Source: an uncultured Pelosinus sp.
GTDB lineage: Bacteria > Bacillota > Negativicutes > UMGS1260
DNA length: 64,000 bases
Direction: 5' to 3'
Assembly (NCBI GenBank): GCA_900550105.1
Contig: URQW01000006.1
Location: 1-64,000 of the forward strand
The first letter of the stretch is position 1, and the number at the start of each line of letters is the position of its first letter. A program made the position numbers and the translations under genes. This document shows positions 49,742 through 59,041 of this stretch, one piece after another. The notes beneath the pieces are model-generated. The model was not told where the DNA came from, made no database searches, and worked only from the letters and a program-made list of their open reading frames with translations.

Positions 49742-50182
49742 ATGATATTAGATGCAAGTGAAATTCAAAAAATTATTCCTCACCGCTATCCCATGTTGTT
49801 AGTGGATCGTATTATTGAAATAGAACCGATGAAACATGCTGTCGGTATAAAAAATGTTACCATGAATGAAAACTTTTTTTTAGGCCACTTTCCGGGAAAA
49901 CCGATTATGCCTGGTGTGCTGCTCCTAGAAGCGATGGCTCAGGTAGGCGGCGTAGCTCTGTTGTATCCGGAAGAAAACCGCGGTAAGCTGGCTGTTTTTG
50001 CTGGTATGGAAAAAGTGAAATTCCGTAAACCTGTCATTCCTGGCGATCAGGTGCGCATGGAAGCGGATATTTTAAAGGTTCGCGGTTCCATCGGTAAGAT
50101 CTGGACGCAGGCTTTTGTGGACGGTCAACTTGTGGCCGAAGGCGAATTTATGTTTGCTTTGTCCTCTAAAGATGCGAAATAA
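49742..50182 (+). CDS. fabZ: 3-hydroxyacyl-ACP dehydratase FabZ
   Basis: FabZ dehydrates 3-hydroxyacyl-ACP in fatty-acid synthesis and so competes with LpxA for hydroxyacyl-ACP. The 146-residue protein has IIPHRYPMLLVDRI, the catalytic His49 in LGHFPGKPIMPG and Glu63 in LLLEAMAQ. ATG 49742 follows AAGGAGG by 8 bp. Location between lpxC and lpxA is standard in LPS-containing bacteria. Confidence 0.96.
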   Translation: MILDASEIQKIIPHRYPMLLVDRIIEIEPMKHAVGIKNVTMNENFFLGHFPGKPIMPGVLLLEAMAQVGGVALLYPEENRGKLAVFAGMEKVKFRKPVIPGDQVRMEADILKVRGSIGKIWTQAFVDGQLVAEGEFMFALSSKDAK

Positions 50183-50272
50183 AGAGAAAAGTAGTGAAAC
50201 AAGCTTGAAAAATTATTTTAAATCTTTGTTTTCATCTATTTTTGCCGAATACGGTCTAATTTGACGAGTGAA

Positions 50273-50289
50273 GACTAGACTCATTAGTC
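50273..50289. promoter_or_regulatory. Small inverted repeat in the fabZ-lpxA gap
   Basis: GACTA (50273-50277) and TAGTC (50285-50289) are separated by 7 bp in the 175-bp A/T-rich gap. It could be an operator or chance. No clear promoter was found in this gap. Confidence 0.25.
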
Positions 50290-50357
50290 GGATTTTAAAA
50301 TAAAGTAATAAACGATTCTGACATCGTTCAAATAGTTGAAAATAAAAAGGAGTTGAA

Positions 50358-51188
50358 ATGCGGATGAAAGTAGAATCAGCAGTCATACCCATCCGTAAGA
50401 TACATGAAACGGCAGTCATTCATCCGGCAGCTCGTATCGGCAAAGATGTAGAGATCGGTCCCTACGCTGTAATTGGTGAAAATGTTGTAATCGGCGACGG
50501 AACAAAAATTATGGCTCATGTCGTGATTGATGGCTGGACGAGTATCGGACGGGAATGTGTGATTTATCCTAGCGCTTCTATAGGCGCGGAACCGCAGGAC
50601 TTAAAGTTTCGTGGTGAAAAAAGCTATGTATTTATTGGCGACCAGACCAAGATTCGGGAATTTGCTACAGTAAATCGGGCGACAGGGGAAGGCGAAGAAA
50701 CACGGATTGGTTCGAACTGCCTAATGATGGCCTATACCCATGTAGCGCATAACTGCATCGTTGGCAATAATGTAATTATGTCGAACGCAGCGACTCTGGC
50801 AGGCCATGTTGTAGTGGAAGACAGAGCTGTCATCGGCGGCCTTGCTGGCGTGCATCAATTTGTGAAAATTGGTCGCAATGCTATGATCGGCGGTGCTACG
50901 AAAGTGGTTCAGGATATTCCGCCATATGTCATTGTTGACGGTCATCCTGCTCGCGTACGGGGACTTAATAATGTGGGCATGTCTCGCGCCGGAGTGAATC
51001 CGATGTCGCGACGCAATTTGAAGAAAGCTTATAAATATTTGTACCGCTCCAATCTCAGTTTGCCGCAGGCGATTGCTGTTATGGAGCAGGAACTTGATTC
51101 TTGTGAAGAAGTAGAACATTTTTTGCGATTTTTACGGAATGCAGAACGCGGTATTTGCCGCGGTCGGCGAGATGAAAGTGAGGAGTAA
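50358..51188 (+). CDS. lpxA: UDP-N-acetylglucosamine O-acyltransferase LpxA
   Basis: LpxA catalyses the first lipid A step, 3-O-acylation of UDP-GlcNAc. The 276-residue protein has left-handed beta-helix hexad repeats, the catalytic His131 in AYTHVAHNC, IGGLAGVHQFVKIG and a C-terminal helical domain (NPMSRRNLKKAYKYLYRS). The start ATG 50358 follows AAGGAG; ATG 50364 is possible. Confidence 0.97.
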   Translation: MRMKVESAVIPIRKIHETAVIHPAARIGKDVEIGPYAVIGENVVIGDGTKIMAHVVIDGWTSIGRECVIYPSASIGAEPQDLKFRGEKSYVFIGDQTKIREFATVNRATGEGEETRIGSNCLMMAYTHVAHNCIVGNNVIMSNAATLAGHVVVEDRAVIGGLAGVHQFVKIGRNAMIGGATKVVQDIPPYVIVDGHPARVRGLNNVGMSRAGVNPMSRRNLKKAYKYLYRSNLSLPQAIAVMEQELDSCEEVEHFLRFLRNAERGICRGRRDESEE

Positions 51189-51192
51189 TCAG

Positions 51193-51996
51193 ATGAACAC
51201 AATCGGTCTATTGGCCGGTGTCGGAAGATTGCCTGTTGAATTTGCCCGTGCCGCTCGCGGCATGGGCTTTGCCGTGCTTGCTATCACCTTAGTGCCTGGC
51301 ACGGACAGCGAACTTTCGGCCCATTGCGATAAAGTAGTTGATATTCCTGTAGGACAGCTTGATAAGATCATTACTACATTAGAAGCGGAGCAAGTCAAGC
51401 AAGTTACTTTTCTCGGCAAGGTCACGAAGGAATTTCTTTTTTCTGGTCAAATTCCGCCGGATATGCGCATGATCAAGCTGTTACAGAGTTTGCCTGATAA
51501 AAATGATGATACGCTCATGCTGGCTTTTGTTAAGGAACTAGCTGGCGCGGGTATTGGCGTACTAGATCAGACGAAACTGATCCAGCAACTTCTGCCGCAG
51601 CCTGGTGTTTTGACGAAGCTGCAACCGACCGAAGCGCAACTTGCCGATATGAAATTTGGTTTTTCTATGGCAAAAGCAATAGGCGGGCTCGATATTGGGC
51701 AAACTGTTGTTGTGAAAGATCAAGCCGTTCTGGCTGTAGAAGCCATTGAAGGTACTGACGCCGCGATTTTACGCGGCGGTGCTTTGGGACGTCAAGGCGT
51801 GATTGTTGCCAAAGCGGCCAAGCCACAGCAAGACATTCGGTTTGATATGCCTGGTATTGGTGTAAAGACGCTTCAGTCAATGATTGAAGCGAAGGCGGCA
51901 GGACTTGTTATTGAAGCAGGAAAGACGCTCTTAGTCGATAAAGCGGCCGTACTAGCCTTGGCCGAAGAACATCATATTGTGATTGTTGCCATGTAA
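51193..51996 (+). CDS. lpxI: UDP-2,3-diacylglucosamine pyrophosphatase LpxI
   Basis: LpxI hydrolyses UDP-2,3-diacylglucosamine to lipid X. It is unrelated to the more familiar LpxH. The 267-residue protein has the LpxI/DUF1009 pattern (IGLLAGVGRLPVEFARAARGMGF, TFLGKVTKEFLF, PDKNDDTLMLAFVKELAGAGI, GGLDIGQTVVVKDQAVLAVEAIEGTDAAILRG). ATG 51193 lies 4 bp after the lpxA stop and follows GTGAGGAG. Confidence 0.95.
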   Translation: MNTIGLLAGVGRLPVEFARAARGMGFAVLAITLVPGTDSELSAHCDKVVDIPVGQLDKIITTLEAEQVKQVTFLGKVTKEFLFSGQIPPDMRMIKLLQSLPDKNDDTLMLAFVKELAGAGIGVLDQTKLIQQLLPQPGVLTKLQPTEAQLADMKFGFSMAKAIGGLDIGQTVVVKDQAVLAVEAIEGTDAAILRGGALGRQGVIVAKAAKPQQDIRFDMPGIGVKTLQSMIEAKAAGLVIEAGKTLLVDKAAVLALAEEHHIVIVAM

Positions 51997-52090
51997 TTAA
52001 GAGGCCGCAGATTCATCGATTCACTGAGGTGGTTTGTCTTCTCTGTGCTTCTATGCTTCTGTGGCTTTTTGCGGATAAAAGAGGTGCTTT

Positions 52091-53233
52091 ATGAAAATAA
52101 TGATTTCAGTCGGTGAAGCGTCAGGCGATTTGCATGGCGCTAGGGTAGCGCAGGCCTTACAAGAGCTTTGCCCGGGCGTTTCCCTACTTGGTATGGGCGG
52201 CGACGCTATGCGTAAAGCGGGCGTCAATATTGTCTATGATATTGCGGGACTTGGCGTCATCGGCATCATTGAAATCTTGAAAAATTTGCGGCGACTCTTT
52301 GCCCTACGCGATTTTTTAGTGGAAACCATGCGCCGCGAAAGACCGGATGTGTTAGTCGTGATTGACTACCCTGGTTTTAACATGAGGCTGGCGAAAAAAG
52401 CGAAGGAACTGAATATTCCCGTTGTTTCTTATATTAGCCCGTCGGCTTGGGCCTGGGGCAAAGGTCGAGCGAAAAGTACGGCGAAAATAGTGGATCGCGT
52501 TGCGGCCATTTTCCCTTTTGAAGCTAAGGTATACGAAGAAGCGGGCGCCCATGTTTCTTTTGTGGGCCATCCGCTCTTAGATATCGTTAAGCCTGCTTTG
52601 TCCAAAGAAGAAGCTTTTCGTTATTTTCAGGCGGATCCAAAGAAAAAACGCATATTGCTGATGCCTGGCAGCCGACAGCAGGAAATTCATAAATTGTTTC
52701 CCGTCATGTTAGCGGCCGCTAAGGAACTTGAGCGGCAAATACCAGACACGCAATTTTTCTTGCCGCTAGCCTCGACCATAGCAGCAGACGAACTGGAAGG
52801 CATGATTCAATCGGCTGGTCTAGCTGTGACGATCACGCGAGATCATACTTATGATATTATGAATATCACGGATCTGGCCATTGCTACCTCCGGCACGGCT
52901 ACCTTGGAAGCGGCCTTAATGGGTCTGCCTGTAGTCATTATGTATCGGGTCAATAAGTTAACCTACTTTTTAGGCAAGCCTTTGGTTAAGATACCTCATA
53001 TTGGACTGCCTAATATTGTGGCTGGTCGTAAAGTTGTGCCAGAATTATTGCAGGATGAAGTGACGGTTACGGCTATTGTGGCTGAAAGTCTGGCCATATT
53101 ACGTAAGGAAAGTCCTTGGGCTAATATTGCGGCCGATTTAGCGGACGTACGTCATAAGCTGGGCGAGCCTGGCGCCGTCAAACGGGCGGCTGCCGTCATC
53201 TTAGAAGTGGCCGCACAGAGTGGAGGAAAGTAA
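52091..53233 (+). CDS. lpxB: Lipid-A-disaccharide synthase LpxB
   Basis: LpxB (GT19) joins lipid X to UDP-diacylglucosamine. The 380-residue protein begins IMISVGEASGDLHGARVAQAL and has SPSAWAWGKGRAK, LLMPGSRQQEIHKLFPVML and the SGTATLEAALMGLPVVIMYR motif. Its stop overlaps the msbA start (TAATG). Confidence 0.97.
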   Translation: MKIMISVGEASGDLHGARVAQALQELCPGVSLLGMGGDAMRKAGVNIVYDIAGLGVIGIIEILKNLRRLFALRDFLVETMRRERPDVLVVIDYPGFNMRLAKKAKELNIPVVSYISPSAWAWGKGRAKSTAKIVDRVAAIFPFEAKVYEEAGAHVSFVGHPLLDIVKPALSKEEAFRYFQADPKKKRILLMPGSRQQEIHKLFPVMLAAAKELERQIPDTQFFLPLASTIAADELEGMIQSAGLAVTITRDHTYDIMNITDLAIATSGTATLEAALMGLPVVIMYRVNKLTYFLGKPLVKIPHIGLPNIVAGRKVVPELLQDEVTVTAIVAESLAILRKESPWANIAADLADVRHKLGEPGAVKRAAAVILEVAAQSGGK

Positions 53234-54960
53234 TGAACACCTATCTTCGCCTTTTAAATTATGTCAAGCCTTATTTAAAGCGCGTTGTCGTGGCAATTCT
53301 TTGCATCGTTTTTGCTTCGAGCGCTAATTTATATGTGCCATGGATTATTAAAGATGTAATTGACGATGTACTTACAAGCCGCAATATGATGATGCTCAAT
53401 TATATTGCCGTGGGCATTGTGATTGTTTATTTTTTTCGCGGCATTTTCTTTTATGGCCAGACCTACTTAATGAGCTATATCGGTCAAAAAGTAATTATTG
53501 ATATTCGTGAGGCTGTTTATCGTCATTTGCAGCGATTGTCTCTGTCTTATTTTGAAAAGCGCCAGACTGGGACGATTATGAGCTATATTACCAATGACGT
53601 GTCAGCGTTGCAAAGCGCCATGGTGGAAAATGTAATCGAAATGGTTACGGAGGGAGTCACTCTGATTGGTTCTCTTGTCGCCATGTTTTATATCCACTGG
53701 CAGTTATCGCTGCTCACCTTAATTACGATGCCGCTTGTAGCGAAAACGATTGAGGTTTTTGGTCGCAAACTGCGGTCAGCTAGTACGAATATGCAGGAAA
53801 GAGCGGCCGATATTACGGCGGTGCTACAGGAAACGCTTTCGGCTGTTCGAGTTGTAAAATCCTTTGTACGGGAAGATTACGAGATTTCCCGGTTTAATCG
53901 GGAAAACTATTTTAACTTTCGAGCGCAAATGAAAACATCACAGCTCATGGCCACTCTTACACCAATTATTGAATTTCTGGCGGCCATCGGCGTCACGGTT
54001 ATTATTTGGTATGGCGGCCGCGAAGTTATTAATGGTGATCTGACGTCCGGTTCACTGATCGCCTTTTTAATTTATGTTGTCAATTTATCCAATCCGGTAA
54101 AACGATTAAGTCGTGTTTATGGCAATATTCAAAGAGCTTTAGCAGCGGCTGACCGCGTATTTGAAGTGCTTGATACGAAGCCAGAGATTGCCGATCAGCC
54201 GGGGGCTAAGCCCTTGCCGCCGATTACAGGCAAAGTAGCTTTTCATGACGTAACCTTTGAGTATAATGAGGGCGAAGTCGCTTTAGATCATATTACGCTC
54301 GTGGCCGAACCTGGTCAGATGATTGCTATCGTCGGACCGAGCGGCGCCGGCAAAACAACGATTGCGAATTTAATTCCGCGTTTTTATGATCCGACTAGCG
54401 GCAAAATTACCATTGATGATTATGATGTCAGTGCAGTGACGCTAAACAGTGTAAGAGAGCAGATCGGCATTGTACCGCAAGAAACGGTTCTCTTTAATGG
54501 GACTGTCTACGATAATATTCTTTATGGCGATTTAACGGCAACCAAAGAGCAGGTGATTGCTGCGGCGCAAGCAGCCAATGCGCATCAGTTTATTACAAGT
54601 ATGGCCCTTGGTTATGATACGATGATTGGGGAAAGGGGCTCTAAGCTTTCTGGCGGTCAACGTCAGCGTATTGCCATTGCTAGAGCTATTTTGAAAAACC
54701 CGCAAGTGTTAATTCTTGACGAGGCCACTTCCGCACTTGATACAGAAAGCGAACAACTTGTACAGGAAGCTCTGGATCAATTGATGGTTGGTCGGACCTC
54801 TTTTGTCATTGCCCATCGTTTGTCTACGGTGCAACGGGCTGATATGATTCTTGTTATGGAACGAGGCCGTATTGTAGAGCGTGGCGCCCATCAGGAGCTG
54901 TTGGAGCGTCAGGGACTTTATTATAAACTCTACCAAGTTCAGTTTTCTTCCCAAAAGTAA
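53233..54960 (+). CDS. msbA: Lipid A export ABC transporter MsbA
   Basis: MsbA flips the lipid A core across the inner membrane. The 575-residue half-transporter has a six-helix membrane domain (about 1-310). It also has Walker A GPSGAGKTT, signature LSGGQRQRIAIARA, Walker B VLILDEATSALD and the H-loop FVIAHRLSTV. Position between lpxB and waaA supports lipid A as the substrate rather than a drug. Confidence 0.93.
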   Translation: MNTYLRLLNYVKPYLKRVVVAILCIVFASSANLYVPWIIKDVIDDVLTSRNMMMLNYIAVGIVIVYFFRGIFFYGQTYLMSYIGQKVIIDIREAVYRHLQRLSLSYFEKRQTGTIMSYITNDVSALQSAMVENVIEMVTEGVTLIGSLVAMFYIHWQLSLLTLITMPLVAKTIEVFGRKLRSASTNMQERAADITAVLQETLSAVRVVKSFVREDYEISRFNRENYFNFRAQMKTSQLMATLTPIIEFLAAIGVTVIIWYGGREVINGDLTSGSLIAFLIYVVNLSNPVKRLSRVYGNIQRALAAADRVFEVLDTKPEIADQPGAKPLPPITGKVAFHDVTFEYNEGEVALDHITLVAEPGQMIAIVGPSGAGKTTIANLIPRFYDPTSGKITIDDYDVSAVTLNSVREQIGIVPQETVLFNGTVYDNILYGDLTATKEQVIAAAQAANAHQFITSMALGYDTMIGERGSKLSGGQRQRIAIARAILKNPQVLILDEATSALDTESEQLVQEALDQLMVGRTSFVIAHRLSTVQRADMILVMERGRIVERGAHQELLERQGLYYKLYQVQFSSQK

Positions 54961-54993
54961 ACTGCCAGCGGTCAGAGCGCGAAAGGGGTAAAT

Positions 54994-56289
54994 TTGGTGC
55001 GCTTGTTATATAACATCGCAGCTTTGCTCATTGCTGTACTGGCCATGCCGGTGTTTTTATGGCGATGGAGCCGCGAAGCTGGTTTTGGCAAACGAATGAA
55101 GCAAATGTTTGGCTTTTTGCCGCAAGCAGAGCTAGACGCTGTCGCCCATAAGCAGTGTTTATGGATTCATGCCGCGTCGGTGGGGGAAATTGTAGCGGCA
55201 AGTCCGATTGTAAAAGAGATGCATAAAGCCTTTCCAGCTCGGCCTATTCTTGTTACGACAGTAACAGCAACAGGCCACGAAATGGCACAAAAAATTATGC
55301 CTGATGCAGCGGCGATCCTCTTTTTCCCCCTGGATCTGCCCTGGCTCAGTGCCAGTGTGGTGAATCGAGTCGCACCGGATTTATTCGTCTTAGTAGAAAC
55401 CGAGTTATGGCCGAACTTTTTGCAGGCTATTGCCCGCCGTAGTGTGCCTGTAGTGATGGTCAACGGACGTATCAGTGATAAAAGTGTCAATCGCTATAAA
55501 CATCTTCGTTCCCTTCTGCGGGAAATGCTGGCTACAGTCAGTCTTTTTTGTATGCAGTCCGACCTTGATCGTATTTATGTGGAGCGCCTTGGCGCTGATC
55601 CTAAGAAGATCGTTGTTACCGGAAATACTAAATTTGATCAAGTTTATAGTGAAGTCAGTGAAGACGAAAAGCAAAAATGGTGTGAGCTTTTTCAGCTGGG
55701 GGAACCTTCCCTGAGCGCTCCGGTGATTATTGCCGGCAGTACCCATGAAGGCGAAGAAGAAATGATTTTAACAGCCTTCCAGGCTCTTGTGGCTGTGTAT
55801 AGCAAGGCCCGACTTATTTTGGCGCCCCGTGATATCCGCCGCGCCGAGATGCTAGAAGCCTTGGTGCGTGAGCGGCAGCTCACTGTTTGTCGCCGCAGTA
55901 AAATGCAGGGGAAATCGAGCGGTGCAGCCGTGATTTTACTTGATACAATTGGCGAACTGGGTCGCCTTTATAGTCTTGGCGATATTATTTTTGTTGGCGG
56001 CAGTCTTATTGCGCGCGGCGGTCACAATGTACTAGAGCCTGCAGCCCATGGCAAGCCGATTTTTGTCGGACCCCATATGTTTAATTTCAAGGACTCTTAT
56101 GCACTGCTTTCTAGCCGCAATGCCTGCGCTACGGTCAAAGATGGTAAAGATCTCGGTGAGAAAATCCTGGCTCTTTGTGTAAATCCGCTACAGGCTCAGG
56201 CGATGGGCTTAGCAGCGTCGCAGATTATGGCAGAAAATCGTGGGGCGGCCCAAAAAAGTGTGGAGTATATGAAACGCTATGTGGAGTAA
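54994..56289 (+). CDS. waaA: 3-deoxy-D-manno-octulosonic acid transferase WaaA (KdtA)
   Basis: WaaA (GT30) attaches KDO to lipid IVA at the inner membrane. The roughly 431-residue protein has an N-terminal membrane segment, then HAASVGEIVAASPIV, LFFPLDLPWL, VETELWPNF, VNGRISDKS and the C-terminal FVGGSLIARGGHNVLEPAAHGKPIFVGPH. The start is TTG 54994 or GTG 54997 after GAAAGGGG. Whether one, two or more KDO residues are added cannot be told. Confidence 0.95.
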   Translation: MVRLLYNIAALLIAVLAMPVFLWRWSREAGFGKRMKQMFGFLPQAELDAVAHKQCLWIHAASVGEIVAASPIVKEMHKAFPARPILVTTVTATGHEMAQKIMPDAAAILFFPLDLPWLSASVVNRVAPDLFVLVETELWPNFLQAIARRSVPVVMVNGRISDKSVNRYKHLRSLLREMLATVSLFCMQSDLDRIYVERLGADPKKIVVTGNTKFDQVYSEVSEDEKQKWCELFQLGEPSLSAPVIIAGSTHEGEEEMILTAFQALVAVYSKARLILAPRDIRRAEMLEALVRERQLTVCRRSKMQGKSSGAAVILLDTIGELGRLYSLGDIIFVGGSLIARGGHNVLEPAAHGKPIFVGPHMFNFKDSYALLSSRNACATVKDGKDLGEKILALCVNPLQAQAMGLAASQIMAENRGAAQKSVEYMKRYVE

Positions 56290-56314
56290 CTGGCTAGGGG
56301 ACGAGGAGAAAATT

Positions 56315-57478
56315 ATGCATTTTTTTGATCGGCTGCAGCAATATTTGTATGCCTTGGTTCATAATGACCGCCATAGCTGGCGTGATCAAATTATTTTACA
56401 TATACTAGAAATGTTGTCATGGGTTTATGGCTTTGGCGTTTTTTTTAAGCTCTTTCTGTATAAAATCGGCATTCTCCATACATTTCGTCTGCCTTGCCTC
56501 GTTATTAGTCTTGGCAATATTACGGTAGGCGGTACCGGTAAAACGCCTACGGCGCAAAAACTAGCGGCGATTATTCGCGACATGGGCTATAAGGTCGCAA
56601 TTTTAAATCGCGGTTACCGTGCTGGCTGGAAGGAGCCTGTCGGTACAGTTTCTGATGGCCGCAATATTTATATGACCGTAAGCGAAGCTGGCGACGAAGC
56701 TTATTTGCTGGCGAAAAATGTGCCAGGAGCCGCTGTGGTGATCGGCAAAAATCGTAGTTTGACAAGCGAGTTTGCCTTTGATAAATTAAAGGCGGATGTG
56801 CTTATTTTAGATGATGGTTATCAGCATTGGCCGCTGCATCGCGATCTTGATATTGTGCTTATTGATGCAATCAATATGTTTGGCAATCATTTTTTGTTGC
56901 CGCGGGGTACGCTACGCGAACCGTTAACGAATCTGCGTCGCGCCGACGTATTTCTCTTAACTCGTGTGGACCAGTCGGCCCAGGGAGCGAAAGATAATAT
57001 TAGCGAGGTATTGCGTCATTACAATACGGACGCGCTCATTATGGAAAGTGTTCACGCGCCGCATTGCTTTATGGAAATTCAAGAATGGTATCGTCGGCCG
57101 CGCGGCAAAAGCCTGCCTTTGAGCGAGGTTGCGAATAAGAAACTGCTGGCATTTTGCGCCCTTGGCAATCCTTCTTCGTTTGAGCAGACCATTAAAGATC
57201 TCGGTGCTGCTGTTGTGGAAGGCGTACGATATCCTGATCACTACAATTATACAATGATTGAAATGCAGTCAGTCATGGACTTGGCCGTCGAGAAAGAAGT
57301 CGAGGCTGTCATTACGACAGAAAAAGACGCGGTCAAGATTCCGACTGAGTTCATTTATTCTGATAGACCAGTACCTCTCTACGTTTTAGGCATTGAAGTG
57401 CAGATGACAAGCGGCGAACAAGAATTTATGGAGCTTGTTGCCAAGATGACCAATGAAAAGAGGAAATTTGTCTTATGA
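56315..57478 (+). CDS. lpxK: Tetraacyldisaccharide 4'-kinase LpxK
   Basis: LpxK phosphorylates the lipid A disaccharide at the 4' position. The roughly 387-residue protein has an N-terminal hydrophobic stretch, Walker A at 72-77 (GGTGKT), LNRGYRAG, GDEAYLLAK and LDDGYQHWPLHRDLDIVLID. ATG 56315 follows GAGGAG by 6 bp. Its last bases overlap kdsB (ATGA). Confidence 0.96.
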   Translation: MHFFDRLQQYLYALVHNDRHSWRDQIILHILEMLSWVYGFGVFFKLFLYKIGILHTFRLPCLVISLGNITVGGTGKTPTAQKLAAIIRDMGYKVAILNRGYRAGWKEPVGTVSDGRNIYMTVSEAGDEAYLLAKNVPGAAVVIGKNRSLTSEFAFDKLKADVLILDDGYQHWPLHRDLDIVLIDAINMFGNHFLLPRGTLREPLTNLRRADVFLLTRVDQSAQGAKDNISEVLRHYNTDALIMESVHAPHCFMEIQEWYRRPRGKSLPLSEVANKKLLAFCALGNPSSFEQTIKDLGAAVVEGVRYPDHYNYTMIEMQSVMDLAVEKEVEAVITTEKDAVKIPTEFIYSDRPVPLYVLGIEVQMTSGEQEFMELVAKMTNEKRKFVL

Positions 57479-58218
57479 ACATATTATGTATTATTCCAGC
57501 CCGCTACGCTTCGACGCGTTTACCTGGTAAGCCACTGGCGCAAATTGCTGGTAAGCCCATGATTCAGCGTGTCTATGAGCGGGCGGCAAGTGCGAAGTTG
57601 CCACAGGAAGTGCTTGTGGCTACCGATCATGAAGCGGTTTTTGCCGCTGTAGAAGCTTTTGGCGGTAAAGTGATCATGACATCACCAGATCATAAGACTG
57701 GGACCGATCGCTTAGCGGAGGTTGCGGCTAAGTATCCCGATGTCGATGTGATTGTCAATGTGCAGGGCGATGAGCCGCTTATTGATCCGCAGCTTATTGA
57801 TGATCTCGCTGCCGTATTTAGGGAAGATCCGGCGCTAGCCATGGCGACACTGAAAACGCCGCTTGATGCGACTGAGTATCAGGTTGACAGCGTCGTAAAA
57901 GTCGTAACCGATTTAAAAGGCTATGCGCTGTATTTTTCTCGTTCACAGATTCCCTTTCATCGCAGCGATCCAAAAGCAACTGTGTATAAGCATATTGGTA
58001 TGTATGCCTATCGCCGTGATTTTTTGTTAGAATATGCAAAACTACCTCAAACACCGCTGGAAGTCAGCGAATCGTTAGAACAGCTTCGCGCTTTGGAACA
58101 CGGCTATAAAATCCGAGTTCTTACGACAGACCAGCAGTTGATCGGCGTCGATACGCCGGAAGATCTCCTCTATGTAAACAAACTATTTGCCGGAGGTGTT
58201 TTTGATGAGAACAATTGA
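57475..58218 (+). CDS. kdsB: CMP-KDO synthetase KdsB
   Basis: KdsB activates KDO with CTP for transfer by WaaA. The 247-residue protein has IIPARYASTRLPGKPLAQIAGKPMIQRVYERA, VLVATDHEAV, GTDRLAEVA, VNVQGDEPLIDPQLID and the C-terminal SLEQLRALEHGYKIRV. It overlaps lpxK by 4 bp. Confidence 0.97.
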   Translation: MNILCIIPARYASTRLPGKPLAQIAGKPMIQRVYERAASAKLPQEVLVATDHEAVFAAVEAFGGKVIMTSPDHKTGTDRLAEVAAKYPDVDVIVNVQGDEPLIDPQLIDDLAAVFREDPALAMATLKTPLDATEYQVDSVVKVVTDLKGYALYFSRSQIPFHRSDPKATVYKHIGMYAYRRDFLLEYAKLPQTPLEVSESLEQLRALEHGYKIRVLTTDQQLIGVDTPEDLLYVNKLFAGGVFDENN

Positions 58219-59029
58219 AGTAAGTAATGTGAAAATCGGCGGTGAGCAGCCCCTTGTATTGATTGCCGGTCCTTGTGTGCTTGAAGGCTATGAACGGAGT
58301 CTCAAGATTGGGAAAGCCATCAAGGCGATTGCCGAGAAATTTGCTATTCCATATATCTTTAAAGCCTCGTTTGATAAGGCGAACCGTTCGTCCATTCATT
58401 CTTTTCGGGGGCCTGGCTTAACGGAAGGCTTGGCGATTCTTCGGGCCATCAAAACCGAACTTCAGGTGCCTATTGTCAGTGATATTCATTCCATTGAACA
58501 GGTAGAACCAGCAGCTGAAGTGCTTGATTTGCTACAAATTCCGGCCTTTTTATGCCGTCAGACCGATCTGATCTATGCGGCAGCCAAGACGGGTAAGCCC
58601 ATCAGTGTAAAAAAAGGCCAGTTCTTAGCGCCAGAAGATATGAAGAATGTAGTTACTAAGGTGGAAGAAGCGGGAAATCAGAATTTGCTGCTTACGGAAC
58701 GCGGCGCTAGCTTTGGTTATCATAACTTGGTCGCTGATATGCGGTCACTACCGATTATGCGCGCTTTCGGTTACCCGGTCGTATTTGACGGCACTCATAG
58801 CGTACAGCTTCCTGGCGGTGCTGGTACCACGTCGGGCGGGAAGAGCGAATTTGTTCCTTATTTGACGCGTGCGGCTGTAGCGGCAGGGGTGGATGCTCTC
58901 TTTTTAGAAGTCCATGATAATCCGAAAGAAGCTTTGTCAGACGGTCCGAATATGCTTGATTTTGCTGGACTTGAATCCCTTTTAGCTGATGCGGTGGCGA
59001 TTGACGCCATTGTGCGCAGACATAAATAA
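58205..59029 (+). CDS. kdsA: KDO-8-phosphate synthase KdsA
   Basis: KdsA condenses arabinose-5-phosphate with PEP. The 274-residue protein has LIAGPCVLEGYE, FKASFDKANRSSIHSFRGPG, VSDIHSIEQVEPAAEVLDLLQIPAFLCRQTDL and the C-terminal FLEVHDNPKEALSDGPNML. The AGPCV motif has Cys where metal-dependent KdsA has a metal-ligand cysteine. ATG 58205 lies 14 bp inside the end of kdsB and follows GGAGGTG. Confidence 0.97.
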   Translation: MRTIEVSNVKIGGEQPLVLIAGPCVLEGYERSLKIGKAIKAIAEKFAIPYIFKASFDKANRSSIHSFRGPGLTEGLAILRAIKTELQVPIVSDIHSIEQVEPAAEVLDLLQIPAFLCRQTDLIYAAAKTGKPISVKKGQFLAPEDMKNVVTKVEEAGNQNLLLTERGASFGYHNLVADMRSLPIMRAFGYPVVFDGTHSVQLPGGAGTTSGGKSEFVPYLTRAAVAAGVDALFLEVHDNPKEALSDGPNMLDFAGLESLLADAVAIDAIVRRHK

Positions 59030-59041
59030 GGCGGTGAGTCC